From SAR202 cluster bacterium (lineage in GTDB: Bacteria; Chloroflexota; Dehalococcoidia; Lucifugimonadales; UBA3495): a DNA stretch of 14,195 nt. A program made the position numbers and the translations under genes. The notes below the pieces were generated by a model, which ran no database searches, was not told the DNA's origin, and worked only from the letters and a program-made list of their open reading frames with translations. How positions within the stretch are numbered: the stretch's first letter is position 1; each line of letters starts with the position of its first letter. Shown here piece after piece: positions 6,695 to 13,797 of this stretch. The stretch lies in the NCBI GenBank assembly GCA_009392095.1, contig VFHF01000132.1:1-14195 (forward strand), in the 5' to 3' direction.

Positions 6695-7345
6695 ATGTCA
6701 TTAGTTGAAAAATACGCGCTACTCCCAGACGAGATTGACCGCCGCAGCATTAAGGTGGTTGAAGCCAGTCTGCCTCTCTTGGACGGGCTCACGCCCGAAG
6801 AACGGTACGTGATTTGCCGCATCGTCCGCGCAGAAGGCGACCCAGAGATCGCTAAGACCGTGGGGTTCAGCCCCGGCGCGGTTGAGAAAGGCATCGCCGC
6901 CATCAAGGCTAAGGCCGCCGTAGTCACCGACGTGCGCATGGTGGAAGTCGGCATATCCAAGGCCCTGCTCAGCAAGTGCGGCATCACCACCCACTGCCAG
7001 ATCGACACACCCAACACCGCCGAGCGGGCCAAGTCCGACGGCACCACCCGTTCCGTGGCCGCGATCCGGGAACTGACGCCCCATCTGAACGGCGCCATCG
7101 CCGTGGTCGGCAACGCCCCCACCGCCTTATTGGCCCTGTTGGACATGATTACATCAGGGGAGGTCTCGCCCTCGCTGGTCATCGGTATGCCGGTGGGCTT
7201 CATCGCCTGCGCCGAGTCCAAAGCTGAACTGGCAAAGGTCGACGTGCCCTACATCTCCATCTGGGAGCGGCGCGGCGGTAGTTCAGCGGCGGCGGCCACG
7301 GTTAATGCACTGCTGGGATTGGCGCTCCAAGAGGTGGCGCTTTGA
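6695..7345 (+). CDS. cbiC: (Cobalt-)precorrin-8 methylmutase
   Basis: Moves the methyl group from C11 to C12 of (cobalt-)precorrin-8 to give hydrogenobyrinate or cobyrinate, the last ring step before amidation. The 216-residue length is typical of CobH/CbiC. Family blocks seen are TDVRMVEVGI (78-87), CQIDTPNTAERAKSDGTTRS (101-120), AVVGNAPTALLALL (136-149), VIGMPVGFIACAESK (162-176) and ERRGGSSAAAATVNALL (191-207). The region that normally reads like R-x-I-H-A-x-G-D, with the catalytic His (His43 in the Pseudomonas denitrificans enzyme), here reads RIVRAEGD (42-49), so the His position appears to hold Arg45. Start ATG 6695 follows a GGGA. The stop overlaps the cbiX start by 4 nt (TTGA). Because the neighbours are early-cobalt enzymes, the cobalt form of the substrate is inferred and the symbol cbiC preferred over cobH. 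Confidence 0.93.
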   Translation: MSLVEKYALLPDEIDRRSIKVVEASLPLLDGLTPEERYVICRIVRAEGDPEIAKTVGFSPGAVEKGIAAIKAKAAVVTDVRMVEVGISKALLSKCGITTHCQIDTPNTAERAKSDGTTRSVAAIRELTPHLNGAIAVVGNAPTALLALLDMITSGEVSPSLVIGMPVGFIACAESKAELAKVDVPYISIWERRGGSSAAAATVNALLGLALQEVAL

Positions 7346-8250
7346 CCCAAGATAAAAACGGCAACGACCGCTGGGGAGTGGTCCTTTTGGGACACGGTAG
7401 CCAGCGAGGCACCAGCAAAGCCGAATGCTCGTGTGCGTGGTTGCAGCCTAAGACGCCGTCCGGGAAACCGTCAGAAACTCCAGAATGGTGTCTGGACTGC
7501 CCCAGCACTCCCGACGGCCTGCGCCAAGCAGCCAACCGACTGCAAGGTATGCTTGAACTGGACCAATCTCAGATGGTGTTGTCCTGCCTGGAATTCATCG
7601 AACCCTTCCCATCGGAAGCGGTCAAGATGTTGGACGACCGGGGCATCCACAACGTGGTATTAGCGCCCTTCCTCCTGGGCAACGGCAAGCACGCCACCCT
7701 GGAGATGAACGAGATCCTTGAAGAAGTCCGAGGCCAATTGCCCGGCATCCAATTGCACCTGGCCGACGGCCTGGGCCTGGACCCCAATCTGGCGGATGTG
7801 GTGGTCCAGAGGGTCCGGGAATTGGAAGGCTCGACAGACTCACCTGCCGCCATCGAATCCGGGACACGGGGCATTTTGCTGGTTAAGGCAGGCACCAAGA
7901 CCGAATATGACGACTGCATTTGGCTGGAAGAATTGGGTCAGTTGGTCGAAGAACGATTGGGCGGCGGCTACGCCGTGGCGGTGGCCCAATCCCATTACGG
8001 CGACCCAACCATGGATGCCGCAGCCGCCAACCTAGCAGAATCCCGGGGCGTGTCGTCCATCATGTGCGTCCCATACCTGTTCTTCCCAGGAATCATCCTC
8101 CAGCGAAATGTCATCGGCGGCATGGAGCAGATCCAAGAGCGGTATCCTAAAGTCGCTATGTCGGTTACCGCGCCATTGGGTGTGGGAGACAAGATCGTCG
8201 CCATCACTGCCGACCGGGTACGCCAGGTCTGGAATCAGGCGGTCAAATGA
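7342..8250 (+). CDS. cbiX: Sirohydrochlorin cobaltochelatase, two-domain CbiX with Cys-rich insert
   Basis: Inserts Co(II) into sirohydrochlorin at the start of the oxygen-independent corrin route. The 302-residue protein has two chelatase-like halves. The first has LLGHGS with the metal-binding His18 and GNGKHATLE with His117. The second (about 177-290) keeps the fold signature (SHYGDPTMDAA, PYLFFPGIILQR) but lacks both metal-binding His residues at matching places, as in other long CbiX proteins. Directly after the His18 loop lies an insertion of about 30 residues with C29-x-C31 and C50-x2-C53, spaced like a zinc or iron-sulfur site. Known Fe-S-bearing long CbiX proteins carry their cysteines near the C-terminus, so this placement is unusual. 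The start is TTG at 7342, overlapping the cbiC stop, with GAGGTG 5 nt upstream; the stop overlaps cbiD (ATGA). Nickel or iron specificity cannot be excluded from sequence alone. Confidence 0.92.
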   Translation: MTQDKNGNDRWGVVLLGHGSQRGTSKAECSCAWLQPKTPSGKPSETPEWCLDCPSTPDGLRQAANRLQGMLELDQSQMVLSCLEFIEPFPSEAVKMLDDRGIHNVVLAPFLLGNGKHATLEMNEILEEVRGQLPGIQLHLADGLGLDPNLADVVVQRVRELEGSTDSPAAIESGTRGILLVKAGTKTEYDDCIWLEELGQLVEERLGGGYAVAVAQSHYGDPTMDAAAANLAESRGVSSIMCVPYLFFPGIILQRNVIGGMEQIQERYPKVAMSVTAPLGVGDKIVAITADRVRQVWNQAVK

Positions 8251-9467
8251 GCCCGGCCAATGCCGGGAACGGGACTCCCGAGAGCGATTACAGCCGGCCA
8301 ACTGTCCGGGGCAAAGGCATGCGCACCGGTTACACCACCGGCGCCTGTGCCGCCGCCAGCTCTAAGGCGGCAGTCACGGCCCTGCTCACCGGAAACCCGA
8401 TGGACAAGATCACCATCCATCTTCCCATCGGCCAGGATGTTGAGTTCATCCTGAACCGTTGCGAGTGGATAGACCGGACTCCCGGCAGCGAGAAAGTCCT
8501 CTGCTCGGTGATCAAGGACGGAGGCGACGACCCAGATGCGACCCACGGCGCCGAGATCAGCGCCACAATCTCTCTAGGTCCGGCCAGCGAAGAAGGCGTC
8601 ATCATCAAAGGCGGCATCGGCGTCGGCACAGTGACCTTCCCCGGTACCGGAATCCCCGTGGGCGAGCCGGCGGTGACACGGGTACCAAGGCGGATGATCA
8701 TCGAGTCGGCCCTGGAAGCCGCCAAAGAACACGGCCTAGGCTCCGGCAAGGGCATCATCGTGGAAATCTCAGTGCCTACCGGCGAAGAGGTAGCCTTGAA
8801 GACCACCAACGCGCGCCTCGGAGTCATCGGCGGCATCTCAATACTTGGCAGCACCGGCGTGGTTCAACCCTACTCAACCGCCGCTTGGCGGGCCAGCGTG
8901 AACTTGGCAATAGATGTCGCCGGCACCAACAACCTTGATCACATGGTGTTGGCCACCGGTCTCCAGAGCGAGGCCTTCACCAAGAACCACCTAGACCTGC
9001 CGGACATGGCCTACGTCGGTGTGGGCATATTTAGCGGGGCCGCCCTCAAGCGCTGTGTTGCCCGGGGGATAGCTCGGGCCACTCACGTTGGTATGGTGGG
9101 CAAATTTTCCAAGATGGCCGAGGGTTATTTCGTGACACATGTGGCTGGCAACAAAGTGGACACCACCTTCTTAGCGAGTTTGGCCGGACAGTGCGGAGCG
9201 TCAAAAGCTCTGCAAAAAGAGATGGCGGCAACCACGTCGGGCCGACACTTCGGAGAGATTGCTTTGGCCAACGGTCAACTCTCTCTGTTCAGCCTGATGA
9301 GCCAGATGGTCTGCGACGAGAGCCACAAGCTGCTGGGCGACGATGCAGCCAAGCTCATAGTAGATGCCATGTGCTACGATTTCGATGGCACCCTGCTGGG
9401 ATACGGATCGACCTCTCCAGACGGCATCCCGCTGGCCTCGACGTCGGGAACGCCCAACAATGGTTAA
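8247..9467 (+). CDS. cbiD: Cobalt-precorrin-5B C1-methyltransferase
   Basis: SAM-dependent methylation at C1 of cobalt-precorrin-5B, specific to the oxygen-independent pathway. The 406-residue protein begins with about 24 variable residues, then the hallmark RTGYTTGACAAA (26-37). It continues with DGGDDPDATHG (91-101), GGIGVGTVT (122-130), a long block NARLGVIGGISILGSTG (188-204) and GNKVDTTFLA (301-310), all in the order expected for CbiD. Start ATG 8247 shares four bases with the cbiX stop, and the stop (9465-9467) overlaps the cbiT start by 8 nt, so translation is probably coupled through all three genes. This enzyme together with CbiG and CbiX marks the pathway as early-cobalt. Confidence 0.95.
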   Translation: MSPANAGNGTPESDYSRPTVRGKGMRTGYTTGACAAASSKAAVTALLTGNPMDKITIHLPIGQDVEFILNRCEWIDRTPGSEKVLCSVIKDGGDDPDATHGAEISATISLGPASEEGVIIKGGIGVGTVTFPGTGIPVGEPAVTRVPRRMIIESALEAAKEHGLGSGKGIIVEISVPTGEEVALKTTNARLGVIGGISILGSTGVVQPYSTAAWRASVNLAIDVAGTNNLDHMVLATGLQSEAFTKNHLDLPDMAYVGVGIFSGAALKRCVARGIARATHVGMVGKFSKMAEGYFVTHVAGNKVDTTFLASLAGQCGASKALQKEMAATTSGRHFGEIALANGQLSLFSLMSQMVCDESHKLLGDDAAKLIVDAMCYDFDGTLLGYGSTSPDGIPLASTSGTPNNG

Positions 9468-10071
9468 GGACTCTCCGAACGTGGGCCGTTCCTTGGGTTT
9501 GCCTGACGGCGCCTTCGAGCAGAGACGGCCCAACAAGGGCCAGATCACCAAGCGGGAGGTGCGCGCGGTCAGCCTGTACTCCCTTGGCCTCCGCCAAGAC
9601 AGCGTGGTCTGGGACATAGGCGCGGGCACGGGGTCAATCTCGGTGGAAGCCGCACTGATCGCCCACAACGGCCAGGTTTACGCCGTGGAGCGCGACAACG
9701 ATTCTCTGCCGTTATTGGAAGCCAACGTAGCCCAACTGGGATCGGAAAACATCCACATCGTTTCAGGGGAAGCCCCCGGTGCGCTGGAACCGTTGCCCAG
9801 TCCCGACTCGGTTTTCGTCGGCGGCAGCGGCGGCAACCTATCCGCAATATTGGAGTACGCCGTATCGCGTCTCAACCCGGACGGTAGTATCGTGGCGAAT
9901 CTGGCGGTCTTGGAACGCACCCACGAAGCCTACGCACTGCTGAAGAAACTCGGCGTGAACGCCGAACTCACCCAGGTCACCTCAGCCCGCGGCAAAGAGA
10001 TGCCTGACGGCGCTGTGCGGTTGGAATCTCTGAACCCCGTGTTCATCGTCTCTGGCAGGCGCGGAAACTAG
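9460..10071 (+). CDS. cbiT: Cobalt-precorrin-6B C15-methyltransferase (decarboxylating)
   Basis: SAM-dependent enzyme that methylates C15 and removes the C12 acetate carboxyl of cobalt-precorrin-6B; it corresponds to the C-terminal half of CobL. The 203-residue product has the Rossmann-type SAM-binding motif VVWDIGAGTGSISVEAA (49-65), preceded by GLPDGAFEQ and the ITKREVRAVSL helix (29-39). It also has VFVGGSGG (118-125) and the C-terminal ESLNPVFIVSG (189-199). The frame is open upstream into cbiD, but the ATG at 9460, overlapping the cbiD stop, gives the family length. The usual partner CbiE (C5 methyltransferase) is neither fused nor adjacent, which is unusual because cbiE and cbiT are commonly neighbours or fused. 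Confidence 0.93.
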   Translation: MVKDSPNVGRSLGLPDGAFEQRRPNKGQITKREVRAVSLYSLGLRQDSVVWDIGAGTGSISVEAALIAHNGQVYAVERDNDSLPLLEANVAQLGSENIHIVSGEAPGALEPLPSPDSVFVGGSGGNLSAILEYAVSRLNPDGSIVANLAVLERTHEAYALLKKLGVNAELTQVTSARGKEMPDGAVRLESLNPVFIVSGRRGN

Positions 10072-10080
10072 GCGGCCGAT

Positions 10081-10818
10081 ATGACTCAAGATCCCACCAA
10101 ATTTGGCTGCCTCTACGGCATCGGCGTTGGCCCAGGCGACCCGGAACTGATAACCCTGAAAGCGCTGAAGGCCCTCCAAACGGCTCCGGTCATCTGCGTA
10201 CCGCAAGCAGCCAACCGACGTGACAGCTATGCCCTGACCATCGTCAAAGATTACGTAAAACCGGAGCAGGAAATACTGCGGGCACCCTTCCCCACCGACG
10301 ATGCCGAAGGCGCAGCCCAGGTCTGGCGGGAAGCCTCGAAAATGGTGGCTGAGAAGTTGGAAAAAGGTCAGGACGTGGCATTCCTCACTGAGGGCGACCC
10401 CATGCTGTTCAGCACCTTTTCTTATGTGCTGGCAGGGCTCCAAGAATTGTGCCCGGAGGCGCCCGTCATAATCATTCCCGGGGTATCATCGGTGATGGCT
10501 GCCGCGGCAAGTTCGGGGGTTCCCCTAGTAACCCACGGGCAGCGTCTGGCCATCCTCCCGGCGGCCTACGGGTTGGACGACCTGTCCGAAGCCACATCGA
10601 ATTTCGATACGGTAGTATTGATGAAAGTCAGCCCCAACATCGTGAAAACACTGGCTGACTTGGAAGGACTGGGGTTGACTGGGCAGAGCACCTACGTACG
10701 CCGGGCCAGTACCGATCGCGAAAAGGTTATCCGCGACATCACAAAAATCACTGATGAGGATATGGACTACTTCTCCCTTCTGATCGTGAAGGGAAACCCA
10801 AAGGACCACACTAAATGA
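10081..10818 (+). CDS. cbiL: (Cobalt-)precorrin-2 C20-methyltransferase
   Basis: SAM-dependent methylation of cobalt-factor II / precorrin-2 at C20, the first methylation specific to the corrin branch. The 245-residue tetrapyrrole methylase shows GVGPGDPELITLKA (15-28), the central LTEGDPMLFSTFSYV (102-116) characteristic of the CobI/CbiL subgroup, PGVSSVMAAAA (133-143) and a RRAS-type loop near 207-210. The ATG at 10081 lies 9 nt after the cbiT stop with an AGGCGG ahead. The stop overlaps the next gene by 4 nt (ATGA). Assignment within the methylase superfamily rests on the EGDPMLFSTF block and on its being one of three distinct methylases in the cluster. Confidence 0.93.
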   Translation: MTQDPTKFGCLYGIGVGPGDPELITLKALKALQTAPVICVPQAANRRDSYALTIVKDYVKPEQEILRAPFPTDDAEGAAQVWREASKMVAEKLEKGQDVAFLTEGDPMLFSTFSYVLAGLQELCPEAPVIIIPGVSSVMAAAASSGVPLVTHGQRLAILPAAYGLDDLSEATSNFDTVVLMKVSPNIVKTLADLEGLGLTGQSTYVRRASTDREKVIRDITKITDEDMDYFSLLIVKGNPKDHTK

Positions 10819-11627
10819 CTGATACCAAAGGCAAGGTCTATATAGTCGGCGGCGGACCCGGAGACCCGGAACTGCTGACACTGAAAGCCAAGCGGATAAT
10901 CGAGTCGGCCGACCTGGTGATCTTCGCCGACTCTCTGGTGCCTCCGGAGATCGTGGAATTCGCCAAAGAGAGTGCCCAGGTCATCGGCAGTAAAGAACTG
11001 AACCTGGACGAGATCATGGAACTCGAATTGACCGCCGTTCGCGAGGGCAAGACTGTCGCCAGAGTCCAAAGCGGCGACCCATCGATCTACGGGGCCATTC
11101 TGGAACAGATGCGCATCCTAGACAAAGAAGGCATCGATTTTGAGATCATCCCGGGTGTCAGCGCCGCCTTCGCCGCCGCTGCGGTGCTCCGGTCTGAATT
11201 AACGGTCCCAGAGAAATCCCAGACGGTAATCTTGACCCGCATGGAAGGCCGGGTCGCCATGCCCGAAGGCGAACAGCTAAAGGACCTGGCTGCCCACGGT
11301 TGCACGATGGTCATCTTCCTGAGCATCACCCGGATGACCAAGGTAGTACGCGAACTCACTTCCTCGGGCTACACCGAGGACACCCCAGTGGCGGTGGTCT
11401 ATCGAGTGGGATGGCCCGATGAACTGGTTATTCGCGGCACGCTGAAAGACATCGCCGGCAAGGTACGGGCGGCCAAGATCACCCTGCAGGCGCTGATCAT
11501 CGTGGGCGACGCCGTGGACCCCGGATTGGACGCGGCGGGCGCGGTCTCTCACCTGTATTCCTCGGATTACACGCATCGATACCGGAAGGGCTCGGGGATC
11601 CAGGTCAGTGGCAACGGAAAGGAATAA
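10815..11627 (+). CDS. cbiF: (Cobalt-)precorrin-4 C11-methyltransferase
   Basis: SAM-dependent methylation of cobalt-precorrin-4 at C11. The 270-residue protein opens VYIVGGGPGDPELLTLKA (8-25), followed by ADSLVPPEIV, as is typical of CobM/CbiF. It continues with VQSGDPSIYGAILEQ (84-98), PGVSAAFAAAA (113-123), SQTVILTRMEGR (135-146) and a C-terminal SHLYSSDYTHRYR (245-257) that matches the subgroup tail. The start shares ATGA with the cbiL stop, and the 3' end overlaps cbiG by 20 nt. It directly precedes cbiG, whose product acts on this enzyme's product. Confidence 0.95.
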   Translation: MTDTKGKVYIVGGGPGDPELLTLKAKRIIESADLVIFADSLVPPEIVEFAKESAQVIGSKELNLDEIMELELTAVREGKTVARVQSGDPSIYGAILEQMRILDKEGIDFEIIPGVSAAFAAAAVLRSELTVPEKSQTVILTRMEGRVAMPEGEQLKDLAAHGCTMVIFLSITRMTKVVRELTSSGYTEDTPVAVVYRVGWPDELVIRGTLKDIAGKVRAAKITLQALIIVGDAVDPGLDAAGAVSHLYSSDYTHRYRKGSGIQVSGNGKE

Positions 11628-12738
11628 CGCCCCCGAAAAGACAGCGATCATCGCGCTAACCCGCAACGGGGCCAGGATGGCGCGGACGCTGGCGGGGTCG
11701 TTGGACCGCGATCACGCACTCTTTATCGACCGCCGATTTCGCAAAGATGACGATTCCGGCGAGGCCTTTGACCTGCCCTTGAGGCCGGTTGTGAAACGGG
11801 CCTTCGCCGGGTATTCCAGCCTGGTCTTGTTCCTATCCGCCGGGGCCTCTATCCGGCTCTTGGCGCCACTGTTGGAAAGCAAACAGATAGACCCGGCAGT
11901 GGTCTGTGTCGATGACGCCGGTAGCTTCTGTGTCAGCCTTATCTCCGGACATGTGGGCGGGGCCGACCAGTTGGCCCAGGAAGTTGCCGTCTGTCTTGGG
12001 GCCAGAGCGATTGTAACGTCGGCCTCTCATGCCTCGGGCACTCTGGCCGTGGACCTGTTGGGCAGGGAGTTCGGTTGGCGGCTTAAAGCTGATGCGACAA
12101 CTATCACCCGCGCCAGCGCCGCAGTGATCAACAGCCAGCCCATCGGTATCTGGCAGGGGGCCGGAGAACCCGGTTGGTGGCCTGATGGAAAGCCACTGCC
12201 GGGGAACATCGCGGTCTACGCAACCTTGGAGGACCTGGCTGCCTCGGCCTGTGCCACGGCATTGATAATCAGCGATACAACCAGCGATCTTGAAACGCTG
12301 CTGGCGGACAAGATCACCGTCGTCTACCGGCCCCGGAGTTTGGTGATTGGCATGGGCTGCCGCAGAGGAGTGCCGGTCGAGGAACTAGAATCGCTGTTGG
12401 CAGAAGCCTTGCGGGAAAACGGACTGTCCGCGGAATGCCTGGCCGAGATTGCCACCGCCGAGATCAAGCGGGGCGAACCAGGGCTGGAACAACTGGCCGA
12501 ACGTCATGGGGTGCCATTGTCCTTCCTGCAAGCCAATGAACTGAACGCAGTATTTGAGACAAATCCCGGCGCAATCACATCCAAGTCCGAGCGGGCTCAC
12601 GGGCTGGTCGGTGTCTGGGGTGTGGCCGAGCCGGCGGCCCTGTTGACCGCCGGGGCTAGCGAATTACTCGTGAACCGGGAAAAGACGACGCGGGCTACGA
12701 TCGCCATCGCCCGAAAAGATTTCACAGGAAACTCCTAA
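11608..12738 (+). CDS. cbiG: Cobalt-precorrin-5A hydrolase
   Basis: Opens the delta-lactone of cobalt-precorrin-5A and releases the C20 fragment as acetaldehyde, giving cobalt-precorrin-5B. The 376-residue protein has the CbiG N-terminal part (LFLSAGASIRLLAPLLESK 74-92, VDDAGSFCVSLISGHVGGAD 101-120, VTSASHASGTLAVD 136-149), a variable central part (about 150-245) and the C-terminal domain starting GMGCRRGVPVEEL (248-260), with GVWGVAEPAALL (335-346) near the end. The GTG at 11608 lies within cbiF and gives a 20-nt overlap. It is the only sensible start before the conserved TAIIALTRNG. The product supplies the substrate of CbiD. Confidence 0.94.
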   Translation: MATERNNAPEKTAIIALTRNGARMARTLAGSLDRDHALFIDRRFRKDDDSGEAFDLPLRPVVKRAFAGYSSLVLFLSAGASIRLLAPLLESKQIDPAVVCVDDAGSFCVSLISGHVGGADQLAQEVAVCLGARAIVTSASHASGTLAVDLLGREFGWRLKADATTITRASAAVINSQPIGIWQGAGEPGWWPDGKPLPGNIAVYATLEDLAASACATALIISDTTSDLETLLADKITVVYRPRSLVIGMGCRRGVPVEELESLLAEALRENGLSAECLAEIATAEIKRGEPGLEQLAERHGVPLSFLQANELNAVFETNPGAITSKSERAHGLVGVWGVAEPAALLTAGASELLVNREKTTRATIAIARKDFTGNS

Positions 12739-12758
12739 AAATAAGCGAGCACAATCCA

Positions 12759-13541
12759 ATGACCAACCAACCGGGGAAAACCGGAAAGATATACCTGGTA
12801 GGCATCGGGCCTGGAGACGCCGAATACTTGGCTCCAGCCGCGAACAACGCCCTGGCCAAAAGCGATGTCATCATCGGATTCCGAGCCTATATAGAGCAGA
12901 TCGACGGTCTGATCGCTGGGAAAGATGTAGTCTCTATGGAATTGGGTCAAGAGTTGGAACGCGCGGCCGCGGCAGTGGACTCGGCCTACGCGGGAAAGAC
13001 CGTGGCCGTTGTGTCTTCCGGCGACGCCGGTATCTATGGCATGTCCGGCCCGGTTTTCCGGGTGCTCACTGACAGGGACTGGGACGGCCAAAGTCCGGAA
13101 GTGGTGACAGTGCCCGGCGTTTCGGCCATGCAGGCGGCGGCGGCAGTCCTAGGGTCGCCTTTGATGCAAGACTTCTGCGCCATCAGTCTGAGCGATTTGC
13201 TCACCCCTTGGGAGAAGATTCGGGGACGTTTGCAGGCGGCCGGCCAGGGCGATTTCGTGGTGGCGCTCTATAACCCGCGCAGCCAACGGCGGCAAAGCCA
13301 GCTCTTGGAAGCCAGGGAGATACTGCTGAAACACCGGCCCGGAACCACCCCGGTCGGCATCGTCGGTGACGCTTTTCGTCCCGGCCAGCGGGTCAAGATC
13401 ACCAGCCTTCAGGACCTGGAGAAAGACGCGAAATCGGTGGACATGGTGACCATCGTAGTCATCGGTAACTCCACCACCTACCTCCACGGCGGAAAGGTGA
13501 TTACTCCGAGAGGCTATGAAGAAAAGACCAAGAAAATCTAG
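12759..13541 (+). CDS. cbiH: (Cobalt-)precorrin-3 C17-methyltransferase (ring contraction)
   Basis: SAM-dependent C17 methylation coupled to ring contraction of cobalt-factor III, giving cobalt-precorrin-4. The 260-residue methylase has VGIGPGDAEYLAPAA (14-28), IIGFRAYIEQI (38-48), SSGDAGIYGMSG (86-97), PGVSAMQAAAAVLGSPL (119-135), CAISLSDLLTPWEKI (140-154) and LYNPRSQRR (170-178), which are diagnostic of CobJ/CbiH. The last block is peculiar to this subgroup. No Fe-S extension or fused second domain is present. The ATG at 12759 follows the cbiG stop by 20 nt, with only a weak Shine-Dalgarno. It is the last gene of the run; the stop lies inside an inverted repeat. Confidence 0.95.
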   Translation: MTNQPGKTGKIYLVGIGPGDAEYLAPAANNALAKSDVIIGFRAYIEQIDGLIAGKDVVSMELGQELERAAAAVDSAYAGKTVAVVSSGDAGIYGMSGPVFRVLTDRDWDGQSPEVVTVPGVSAMQAAAAVLGSPLMQDFCAISLSDLLTPWEKIRGRLQAAGQGDFVVALYNPRSQRRQSQLLEAREILLKHRPGTTPVGIVGDAFRPGQRVKITSLQDLEKDAKSVDMVTIVVIGNSTTYLHGGKVITPRGYEEKTKKI

Positions 13542-13549
13542 GTCTTTTC
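13521..13549 (+). terminator. Possible terminator at end of corrin operon
   Basis: GAAAAGACC (13521-13529) and GGTCTTTTC (13541-13549) form a 9-bp stem with an 11-nt loop spanning the cbiH stop codon. The stem is AT-rich, and the T-run is inside it rather than after it, so it is a weak terminator candidate at best. No better one was seen downstream. Confidence 0.3.
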
Positions 13550-13797
13550 CTCTCCGGAATCACTACATTGCGCCAGCGTTTCCCACACTTCAATGCTAAT
13601 CAAATCGACTCCCTCACCCAATTCACACCTTTCTCACACTGTATTCCCAGGCGGCCCTGATAATCTGCATATGAATAAATGTAGCCCGAACTATATGCCG
13701 TGGCCTCGGATTCTCTTGGTTTTTTCAGTCCGGAGAATCGTGTCCTATCAGTCCTTCCGATGGGACCTGATCGGCGCCTAAGGAGGGGACAACTTTC
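13542..13797. other. Intergenic gap before response regulator
   Basis: A gap of 256 nt with no convincing gene; the short frames in it show no recognisable protein. It contains an inverted repeat GATTCTC/GAGAATC (13709-13715 and 13733-13739) around a T6 run, and GATAAT at 13659-13664, which lacks a matching -35. AGGAGGGG at 13781-13788 is the ribosome-binding site of the following gene. Confidence 0.5.

Noticed and set aside
6607..7221. 204-codon open frame antisense to cbiC
   Set aside because: No recognisable family; it lies over the well-supported cbiC gene and its promoter.
9364..9459. Upstream extension of cbiT into cbiD
   Set aside because: The frame is open, but the 32 extra residues are out-of-frame cbiD sequence; the ATG at 9460 overlapping the cbiD stop gives the normal family length.
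13593..13781. 62-codon open frame downstream of cbiH
   Set aside because: No Shine-Dalgarno, no family resemblance, atypical composition and overlap with the ribosome site of the response regulator.
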